This document shows positions 6,106 through 11,955 of a stretch of 11,955 bases of DNA, in pieces. A model generated the notes under the pieces. It saw only the letters and a program-made list of their open reading frames with translations, made no database searches and was not told where the DNA came from. This DNA comes from Deltaproteobacteria bacterium (lineage in GTDB: Bacteria; Desulfobacterota; Desulfobulbia; Desulfobulbales; BM004): contig JAFDCC010000072.1 in the NCBI GenBank assembly GCA_019312985.1, forward strand, positions 1-11,955. The letters are read 5' to 3'. Both the position numbers and the translations under genes were made by a program. Within the stretch, counting starts at the first letter, position 1; each line of letters opens with the position of its first letter.

Positions 6106-6977
6106 CCTACTATCCCGGATGTTCCCTGTATCAGTCGGCCATGCTCTACAATCACCAGACCAGGCTGATTTTCGCCAGGCTTGGCCTGCACCTGCACGAA
6201 ATTGACGACTGGAGCTGCTGCGGCGCGACTTCGGCCGGCAAGATCAATGATTTCATGGCAATCGCCCTGCCGGCCAGAAACCTGGGAATTGCTGAAAACT
6301 CAGGCTTTTCCGAGCTGGTGATCCCCTGTGCCGCCTGTTACTCCAGGACCGTGGTGGCCCAGAAACAGCTGCAGGATTTTCCCCTGCTGAAAAATGAGAT
6401 CAACCAGGAACTGTCCCAGAAGGTAAAAGACAACATCAGGGTCTCCTCGACCCTCGACGTGCTGCAAAGGGAGATGGGCGGTGGCAGGCTTGCCGCCATC
6501 GACCTGGAAAAACTCGAGGGGTTCAGGCCGGCCTGCTACTACGGCTGCATGCACACCAGGTTTCCGTACGATGTGCCGGTGGCGGACAACGTCGAAAATC
6601 CCCGGGCCATGGAAGAGGTCCTCAAAGCCATCGGCATAAAGGCCGTGGACTGGAATTACAAAACCCTCTGTTGCGGCGCTTCGTCCGTCATCTACAACAC
6701 CGAGTGCGCCCTGGATCTCATGGCGAAGATCATGCGGGATGCCCTGGCCAGGGATGCCAACTGCCTTGTCGTCACCTGCCCCATGTGCCAGATGAACATG
6801 GAATCCCAGCAGGAAAAATTCTGCACCAAGCACAATATCAAAGAGCGCTTGCCCGTCTATTTCATCACGGAACTGATAGGCATGGCCTTTGGTTTCAGCA
6901 AGAAGGACCTGCAGCCGGAGGATGACATGTTCACCACTGGAATGGACTGGACGCAACTCTGCGGGGATTCGGTATAA
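6096..6977 (+). CDS. hdrB: heterodisulfide reductase-like subunit B
   Basis: This 293-aa protein contains both CCG-domain cysteine sets that bind the noncubane [4Fe-4S] clusters of HdrB. The first is C9, C41-C42-G, C78-x-x-C81; the second is C151, C192-C193-G, C228-x-x-C231. All ten cysteines are present, so a catalytically competent disulfide-type or electron-transfer site is expected. In methanogens HdrB reduces CoM-S-S-CoB; in bacteria without these thiols the substrate is unknown, and in MetFV-associated complexes it may only relay electrons. The ATG lies within the end of hdrC, and hdrA begins 2 bp after its TAA stop. Confidence 0.93.
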   Translation: MDLAYYPGCSLYQSAMLYNHQTRLIFARLGLHLHEIDDWSCCGATSAGKINDFMAIALPARNLGIAENSGFSELVIPCAACYSRTVVAQKQLQDFPLLKNEINQELSQKVKDNIRVSSTLDVLQREMGGGRLAAIDLEKLEGFRPACYYGCMHTRFPYDVPVADNVENPRAMEEVLKAIGIKAVDWNYKTLCCGASSVIYNTECALDLMAKIMRDALARDANCLVVTCPMCQMNMESQQEKFCTKHNIKERLPVYFITELIGMAFGFSKKDLQPEDDMFTTGMDWTQLCGDSV

Positions 6978-6979
6978 AT

Positions 6980-9900
6980 ATGAAGGAAGACCGGGAACAG
7001 ATAGGCTCTGTTGTCATCGTCGGCGCCGGGGTCGGCGGCATGCAGGCGGCCCTTGATCTCGCAGACAGCGGCTTCATGGTCCACCTTGTCAGCAGGGATT
7101 CGGCCGTGGGCGGCACCATGGCCATGCTTGACAAAACCTTCCCGACCGGTGATTGCGCCATGTGCATGCTCGCGCCGAGGATGGTGGAGAGCAGCCGCCA
7201 CCCGAATATCAGGATCCATACTTTGGCTGAAGTCACTGCCATCTCAGGGGTCGCCGGCAATTACACCCTTACGGTCAACCGGAAGGCGCGCTACGTTGAC
7301 CCTGCCAGGTGCACCGGCTGCGCCATCTGTGAAAAGAAATGCCCCGTTAAGGTCCCGGGCGAATTCGACCAGGGCCTGGCCCGGCGCAAGGCCATATTCA
7401 CCCTTTTTCCCCAGGCAGTTCCCCACACCAGGGCAATAGATCCAGAACACTGCCTCTACCTGACAAAAGGCAGATGCCGGGCCTGTGAAAAAGCCTGCGA
7501 TGCCGGGGCCATCAATTTTGAAGACTCGCCGCAGCAATTCAGCATCAAGGCCGGTGCCGTTCTCCTTTTCCCGGGTCTTGAACCCTATGACCCGACCGTT
7601 CTGCAGGAACTGGGATACAACAGGTGGAAAAATGTAGTGACCTCCCTGCAGTTTGAGCGGATTCTTTCGGCCTCCGGTCCGTTCGGCGGCGAAATAAAAA
7701 GGCCGTCCGACTCCAGACACCCGAAAAAGATTGCCTGGATCCAGTGTGTCGGCTCCCGCGACCCCCATAACGCCAACCCCTGGTGCTCGTCCGTCTGCTG
7801 CATGTATGCAACGAAGCAGGCTGTCATCGCAAAAGAGCATGATGCCGAAGTTGTGCCGACAATCTTTTATAGTGAACTGCGCACTTTCGGCAAGGATTTT
7901 GACAGGTATGCGGCCCGGGCCGCAGAGCAGTACGGTGTCCGCTACGTGCGGTCCATGGTGTCGGCGGTCTATGAAGAGGCGGGGACCGGTGATCTCTTTA
8001 TGCGCTATGTGGACAAGGACGGCCGCATGGTGGATGAGTCGTTTGACCTCGTTGTTCTTTCCATCGGCATGCAGCCCCGAAAAGATGCCCGGGAATTTGC
8101 GGAGATATTTGATATCAGCGTCGATGCCCACGGCTTTCCCAGAACCTCCCGCCTCAGTCCCGTGGAAACGTCACGGCCGGGCATTTTTGTCGGTGGCACG
8201 TACCAGGGGCCAAAGGATATTCCGGAAACGGTTGTCCAGGGCAGCGCCGCGGCGGCGGCAGCCATGGAAATCCTTGACAGGAGCAGGGGCCGTGAGGTGA
8301 AAGAGGTCACCCTGGTGCCGGAGAAAGAAACCGGTGCGGAAGAACCCCGGGTCGGCGTCTTCGTCTGCCACTGCGGCATCAATATTGCGGGGACGGTGGA
8401 CGTGAAGAAGGTGGCCGCCAAGGCCGCGGAACAAAAAGGTGTTGTCCATGCCCAAACCGTGATATACGCCTGTGCCCCGGACGGGCAGGAGAGAATAAAG
8501 GACCTTATCCGTGAAAAAGGGCTGAACCGGGTTGTTGTTGCCGCCTGTACGCCGCGGACCCACGAGCCCCTTTTCCAGGATACCATAAGGGAGGCAGGCC
8601 TCAACAAACATCTTTTCGAGCTTGCCGATATCCGCGAGCAGTGCGCCTGGTGCCACATGGGCCAGAATGAGATTGCCACTGAAAAGGCAGTCGATATTGT
8701 CGACATGGGAATTGCCAAGGCCCGGCTTCTGAAGGAAATCAAGCCCAGGTCCGTTCCTGTTACCCATGCCGCCATGGTTATCGGCGGCGGCATTGCGGGA
8801 ATGACCGCAGCCCTCTCCCTGGCGGAACAGGGATTCAGAGTGCACATTGTTGAAAAAGAAGCGCGCCTGGGCGGCCTGGCGGCCGGCCTGCTGCAGACCC
8901 TGGAAGGAGAAAACATCCGGGATATGGTCCGCCGTAAAAACCTCCAGATCGACGACCACCCGGCCATCACGGTCCATGTCGGGACAGAGGTCAACAAAAC
9001 AGAAGGGTTTGTCGGCAACTTTACTTCCACATTGAACGACAACAGCGAAATAAGCCATGGTGTGGTTGTGGTGGCAACCGGGGGCAACGAGTATGTGCCG
9101 GTGGAGTACGGCTATGGCGAATCGGACAAAGTCATGACCCAGAGGCAGCTGGAAAGAATGCTGACAGTAAAAAGGCTGCAGCCGGAAGACAGCTTTGTCA
9201 TGATCCAGTGCGTCGGGTCAAGGGAAGAGCCCCATAACTACTGTTACCGCATCTGCTGCCAGGATGCCATAAAAAATGCGATAGCCATCAAGGAAAAAGT
9301 CCCCTCGGCCCAGGTGACCATACTGTACCGCGACATACGGACCTATGGATTGCGGGAGGATTACTACACCAGGGCCCGGGACCTGGGGGTGCGTTTTGTC
9401 CGGTACGAGGTGGATGCCAAACCGCAGGTAACTGCGGACGGCAGCCGGTTCAGAATTCTGGCCTACGACCCTGTCCTGGAGCAGGAGATTATTCTGCCGG
9501 CTGACTACCTCGTCCTTTCAACAGGGCTGCGGCCCCGGCCGGGAAACAGAAAGCTGGGCGAAATATACAAGTTGACCAGAAACGAAGACGGCTACTTCCT
9601 GGAAGCCCATGTCAAGCTGCGCCCCGTCGAGTTTGCCAGTGAGGGTTTTTTTGTGGCCGGCTTGGCCCACGGCCCGAAAACCATTGATGAAACCATGAGC
9701 CAGGCCCTGGCGGCCGCCGGCCGTGCCGGCGAGGTCCTGTCCCAAAAGGAACTTGCCGCTTCCGGTATTATTGCCAAACACGACCGCGAAAAATGCATGT
9801 CCTGCCTCGCGTGCTTCCGGGCCTGCCCGTACGGGTCTCCATTCATTGACGAGGACGGCAGGGTAAGCCATAATGAAGTCAAGTGCACCGGCTGCGGTAT

Positions 9901-10063
9901 ATGTGCCACGCTCTGTCCGGCAAAGGCTTTTCAGATAAACGGCTTTCAGGATAACCAGATTACGGCAATGATCGATTCCCTGACAGAGGGATGGGTTGCG
10001 GGGAGACATACTGCAAAAACAAGGACGGAACAAAAAGATGACAGAAACTGCAAGTGCTCCTGA
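6980..10063 (+). CDS. hdrA: double-module HdrA-like FAD/iron-sulfur protein (1027 aa)
   Basis: HdrA is the flavin subunit proposed to bifurcate electrons in Hdr complexes. This protein has two FAD-binding halves. The first has VVIVGAGVGG (about 11-20), the FPTGDCAMCML motif (about 54-64) and ferredoxin-like cysteines CTGCAICEKKCP (111-122) plus CRACEKACD (166-174). The second begins with the normal HdrA N-terminal domain VFVCHCGINIAG (around C463), includes CTPRTHEPLFQ (about 531-541) and a second nucleotide fold at VIGGGIAGM (about 600-608), and ends with two [4Fe-4S] motifs starting at C939 and C969. A single-module HdrA is about 650 aa, so this is an N-terminally extended or fused form. 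The FPTxDCxxC motif is found only in the first half; the second half reads LGGLAAGLLQTLEG at that place. It starts 2 bp after hdrB and overlaps mvhD by 26 bp. No in-frame TGA occurs inside it. Confidence 0.9.
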   Translation: MKEDREQIGSVVIVGAGVGGMQAALDLADSGFMVHLVSRDSAVGGTMAMLDKTFPTGDCAMCMLAPRMVESSRHPNIRIHTLAEVTAISGVAGNYTLTVNRKARYVDPARCTGCAICEKKCPVKVPGEFDQGLARRKAIFTLFPQAVPHTRAIDPEHCLYLTKGRCRACEKACDAGAINFEDSPQQFSIKAGAVLLFPGLEPYDPTVLQELGYNRWKNVVTSLQFERILSASGPFGGEIKRPSDSRHPKKIAWIQCVGSRDPHNANPWCSSVCCMYATKQAVIAKEHDAEVVPTIFYSELRTFGKDFDRYAARAAEQYGVRYVRSMVSAVYEEAGTGDLFMRYVDKDGRMVDESFDLVVLSIGMQPRKDAREFAEIFDISVDAHGFPRTSRLSPVETSRPGIFVGGTYQGPKDIPETVVQGSAAAAAAMEILDRSRGREVKEVTLVPEKETGAEEPRVGVFVCHCGINIAGTVDVKKVAAKAAEQKGVVHAQTVIYACAPDGQERIKDLIREKGLNRVVVAACTPRTHEPLFQDTIREAGLNKHLFELADIREQCAWCHMGQNEIATEKAVDIVDMGIAKARLLKEIKPRSVPVTHAAMVIGGGIAGMTAALSLAEQGFRVHIVEKEARLGGLAAGLLQTLEGENIRDMVRRKNLQIDDHPAITVHVGTEVNKTEGFVGNFTSTLNDNSEISHGVVVVATGGNEYVPVEYGYGESDKVMTQRQLERMLTVKRLQPEDSFVMIQCVGSREEPHNYCYRICCQDAIKNAIAIKEKVPSAQVTILYRDIRTYGLREDYYTRARDLGVRFVRYEVDAKPQVTADGSRFRILAYDPVLEQEIILPADYLVLSTGLRPRPGNRKLGEIYKLTRNEDGYFLEAHVKLRPVEFASEGFFVAGLAHGPKTIDETMSQALAAAGRAGEVLSQKELAASGIIAKHDREKCMSCLACFRACPYGSPFIDEDGRVSHNEVKCTGCGICATLCPAKAFQINGFQDNQITAMIDSLTEGWVAGRHTAKTRTEQKDDRNCKCS

Positions 10064-10592
10064 CGCAGTTGGGGAAGAAACAGTGGCGGCAGCAGAAAAA
10101 AAGGCAGGCCCTTCAAGCTGGGACGCCAGGATCCTGGCCTTTGCCTGCCACTTCTGCGCCTTTGCGGCGGCAGACCTGGCCGGCATCATGCGCCTTTCCT
10201 ATTCGCCCAACGTCAGAATCATCCGGCTTCCCTGCACTGGCACTCTTGATCATTCATACGTTCTCCGGGCATTTGAAAGAGGGGTTGACGGTGTTTTCGT
10301 CGCCGGCTGACTGGAAGGCCAATGCCATTTCCTGGAAGGAAATATCAATGCACGGAAAAGGGTGGAACACCTGCAAACTCTCCTGGCCCAGGTCAACATA
10401 GAACCGGAGCGGCTGGAAATGTTCAACCTTTCAGCGGCAATGGGTAAACGATGGGCAGAGATCTGCAATGAGTTCACCGCAAAAATAAAGAAACTGGGCC
10501 CTTCTCCCATGCACCTGACAGGGCGGCTTCAGCAGGCAGGCCGAGCTGAAAGCAACACGGAAAACAAACCGGAAGGACAAGAAAAGCCATGA
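10038..10592 (+). CDS. mvhD: MvhD/FrhD-type [2Fe-2S] subunit, selenoprotein with Sec91 (TGA 10308-10310)
   Basis: MvhD links HdrA to its electron donor or acceptor through one [2Fe-2S] cluster. The family pattern CxxC, a central PCxG and GCxxxxCH can be followed here: C37-H-F-C40, C66 in LPCTG, then VAG-TGA-LEGQC96H and FLEGN. The TGA replaces the first cysteine of the last pair, so Sec91 is predicted; the frame before and after it is the same. Translation gives 184 aa, longer than the usual 130-150 aa owing to an acidic N-terminal stretch of about 25 residues and a polar C-terminal tail. A SECIS-like hairpin follows the TGA. Sec in this subunit is known from VhuD of Methanococcus. The ATG at 10038 has AAGGACGG upstream; 9996 is a possible longer start inside hdrA. 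The stop overlaps metV (ATGA). A reading frame starting at 10362 is only the C-terminal piece of this gene. Confidence 0.9.
10308..10343 (+). promoter_or_regulatory. Sec codon (TGA) and SECIS-like hairpin in mvhD
   Basis: After TGA (10308-10310), ATTTCC (10327-10332) pairs perfectly with GGAAAT (10338-10343) around the loop TGGAA. The loop begins 22 nt after UGA and has G at its second position, within the usual bacterial SECIS limits. A competing fold pairs GGAAGGC (10313-10319) with GCC-AT-TTCC (10324-10332), so folding should be checked. Confidence 0.65.
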
Positions 10593-11257
10593 TTGTAGGA
10601 GAGCAGAAACCTCTTGAGGAAATATGGTCCATGGTCAGGGAGCACCGCAATGTTCTCCTGCTTGGGTGCAACAGCTGTGTTGCTGTCTGCCACCAGGGCG
10701 GCACCAAGCAGGCCGGCGTCCTTGCCTCGCTGCTGCGGATGCAGGCGGCGCAGGAAGGCGTCGACATGACGCTTGAGGTTGACGGTATCGAACGGCAGTG
10801 CGAGCATGATTTTTTCATGCACATGGCGGATGTTGTTGCCCGGGCCGATGCTGTCCTGAGTCTCGCCTGCGGCATCGGCGTCCAGTTCATGGCCGAAAAG
10901 TATGGGGCCACGCCGGTCTATCCGGCCCTGAACACCACTTTTCTCGGGGCTGCCGATCAGCCCGGTTTCTTTGTTGAAAAGTGCCAGGTGTGCGGCAACT
11001 GCATTTTGGCCGCGACAGCCGGCATCTGCCCGGTGGCCCGATGCGGTAAACGGCTCCTGAACGGTCCCTGCGGCGGGGTATCCAACGGCAAGTGCGAAAT
11101 TCACAAAGACCTTGACTGTGTCTGGCGCCTTATTGTCGAGCGGCTGGAAGCCCTCGGCAGGCTCGACGACTACGAAAAACTCTTTCCCCTGAAAGACTGG
11201 TCCAAAGATCGGGCCGGTGGCCCACGAAAATTTAAAGTTGAAGGACAACAGCCGTGA
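10589..11257 (+). CDS. metV: MetV, zinc-/iron-sulfur-binding partner of methylenetetrahydrofolate reductase
   Basis: This 222-aa protein matches the MTHFR C-terminal/MetV family, which forms the core of the acetogen-type methylenetetrahydrofolate reductase with MetF and transfers electrons to its flavin. Two cysteine regions are seen. CNSCVAVC occupies residues 27-34. CQVCGNC (132-138) is followed by GICPVARCGKRLLNGPCGG and GKCEIH, which is highly typical of the family. The protein is soluble. The ATG overlaps the mvhD stop by 4 bp and the last bases overlap the GTG start of metF, so it is translationally coupled at both ends. In known systems MetV is required when MetF does not use NAD(P)H directly, consistent with the adjoining Hdr genes. 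Confidence 0.93.
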   Translation: MIVGEQKPLEEIWSMVREHRNVLLLGCNSCVAVCHQGGTKQAGVLASLLRMQAAQEGVDMTLEVDGIERQCEHDFFMHMADVVARADAVLSLACGIGVQFMAEKYGATPVYPALNTTFLGAADQPGFFVEKCQVCGNCILAATAGICPVARCGKRLLNGPCGGVSNGKCEIHKDLDCVWRLIVERLEALGRLDDYEKLFPLKDWSKDRAGGPRKFKVEGQQP

Positions 11258-11955
11258 ATCTTAAAACAGACAGCAGGTTACGTTCAGTACTGGCCGCCGG
11301 ACACCTGGCGGTAACCGCCGAATGCGGCCCGCCGCGTGGCAGCGACCCGGCCGCAATCAACAGGAAGGGCGAACTGCTCAAAAACCATGTGGATGCTGTC
11401 AATGTCACCGACAACCAGACGTCGGTGACCCGGCTCAGCAGCCTGGCCGCCTGCATCCACCTGAAGCTCATGGGCGTCGAGCCGGTCCTGCAGATGGTTA
11501 CCCGCGACCGGAACCGAATCGCCCTGCAGAGCGACATTCTCGGGGCCGCCTCCTTTGATATCAGCAACATCCTCTGCCTTTCCGGCGATCACCAGAAGTT
11601 CGGCGACTGCCCGGAGGCGCAGAATGTTTTTGACCTCGATTCCATGCAGCTGCTCCAGACCGTTAGACACATGCGGGATGAGGGGAAGTTCCTGAACGGC
11701 GACGAGATAAAACGGCCGCCGGACATGTTTGTCGGCGCCGCGGCAAACCCATTTGCCGAACCTTTCTCAATCCGTGTTCCCCGCCTGGCCAAAAAAATAG
11801 CGGCAGGGGCGGAGTTTATCCAGACGCAGTGCATCTACAACCTGGAAAGGTTCGAGGAGTGGATGAACGGCGTGCGTGACCGGGGCCTGCATGAAAAGGT
11901 GTACATCCTGGCTGGCATCACACCCATGAAATCCCTGGGAATGGCGCGCTATATG
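11254..11955 (+). CDS. metF: 5,10-methylenetetrahydrofolate reductase, 3' end outside window
   Basis: An open frame from GTG at 11254 runs to the window edge without a stop, giving 234 residues of a protein usually near 290-320 aa. MetF is an FAD TIM-barrel enzyme interconverting methylene- and methyl-tetrahydrofolate. Visible family segments are TAECGPPRG (about 21-29), HVDAVNVTDNQ (about 45-55), QMVTRDRN (about 81-88), ILCLSGDH (about 105-112), DLDSMQLLQTVRHMRDEG (about 127-144), GAAANPFAEP (about 160-169) and AGAEFIQTQCIYN (about 184-196). The GTG overlaps the metV stop (GTGA), so a GTG start with translational coupling is favoured; there is no better in-frame ATG nearby. With metV and hdrCBA-mvhD it completes the set known for the Moorella-type MetFV-HdrABC-MvhD complex. 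Confidence 0.93.
   Translation, partial: MNLKTDSRLRSVLAAGHLAVTAECGPPRGSDPAAINRKGELLKNHVDAVNVTDNQTSVTRLSSLAACIHLKLMGVEPVLQMVTRDRNRIALQSDILGAASFDISNILCLSGDHQKFGDCPEAQNVFDLDSMQLLQTVRHMRDEGKFLNGDEIKRPPDMFVGAAANPFAEPFSIRVPRLAKKIAAGAEFIQTQCIYNLERFEEWMNGVRDRGLHEKVYILAGITPMKSLGMARYM

Noticed and set aside
8005..9087. Long minus-strand open frame of 360 codons opposite hdrA (also 7244-8131 and 8171-9058)
   Set aside because: These are shadows of a GC-rich coding strand. Their translations are low-complexity Ser/Arg/Pro-rich with no recognisable motif, while hdrA on the plus strand is unmistakable.
6980..10063. HdrA as a third selenoprotein
   Set aside because: Sec-containing HdrA proteins exist, but there is no in-frame TGA inside this gene and the terminal TGA is followed by out-of-family sequence.
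10308..10592. Two separate genes (a 90-aa mvhD fragment and a small ORF from 10362)
   Set aside because: Both pieces are in the same frame and together restore the full MvhD motif order. The second piece has no ribosome-binding site.
1..11955. Genome-wide reassignment of TGA (for example to Trp or Gly)
   Set aside because: TGA ends four other genes here (1964-1966, 10061-10063, 10590-10592, 11255-11257) at the expected family lengths. Both recoded TGAs fall on Cys positions, not Trp or Gly.
1..11955. tRNA, rRNA, CRISPR array, insertion sequence or attachment site
   Set aside because: I saw no cloverleaf-like segment, spaced direct repeats, transposase or integrase reading frame, or terminal inverted repeats.

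Overview
The window is a dense, single-strand (+) block of anaerobic C1 and electron-transfer genes, cut at both ends. Gene content (heterodisulfide-reductase-type HdrCBA, MvhD, MetV/MetF, a RACo-like corrinoid activator, a UroD-family methyltransferase) and two apparent selenocysteine codons suggest a strict anaerobe with a Wood-Ljungdahl pathway. A sulfate-reducing or sulfur-metabolising Desulfobacterota is my best guess. That taxonomic call is inference from gene content and moderately high GC; no marker gene is present.

Left part (1-2607): the C-terminal ASKHA portion of a reductive activator of corrinoid proteins, then a small DUF6951-type protein and a DUF2284 cysteine-rich putative metal-binding protein that overlap by 4 bp. 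A possible weak terminator overlaps the DUF2284 stop codon, followed by about 205 bp without a solid gene.

Middle (2813-5452): a UroD/MtaA-type methyltransferase whose reading frame passes through an in-frame TGA exactly where the family has its C-terminal zinc-ligand cysteine. A 7-bp hairpin that looks like a bacterial SECIS follows. Next come a 129-aa thioredoxin-fold CxxC protein, a strong 12-bp inverted repeat (likely terminator) and a CobW/COG0523 GTPase.

Right part (5491-11955): a tightly packed operon hdrC-hdrB-hdrA-mvhD-metV-metF, with overlapping or nearly touching genes. mvhD also has an in-frame TGA at a conserved cysteine of its [2Fe-2S] motif, again followed by a SECIS-like hairpin. 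Simple ORF calling splits both selenoprotein genes. They should be annotated as 2813-3847 (Sec312) and 10038-10592 (Sec91). TGA is used as an ordinary stop in four other genes here, so recoding is local and not a changed genetic code.

How the parts may work together (inference): the methyltransferase and corrinoid activator belong to a corrinoid-dependent methyl-transfer module. MetV/MetF with HdrABC-MvhD resembles the MetFV-HdrABC-MvhD methylene-tetrahydrofolate reductase complex known from acetogens. The locus could therefore pass methyl groups to or from tetrahydrofolate and couple their oxidation or reduction to ferredoxin or other low-potential carriers, with selenocysteine at one key metal site in each half. 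No substrate-specific methyltransferase or corrinoid protein lies in the window, so the methyl donor is unknown.
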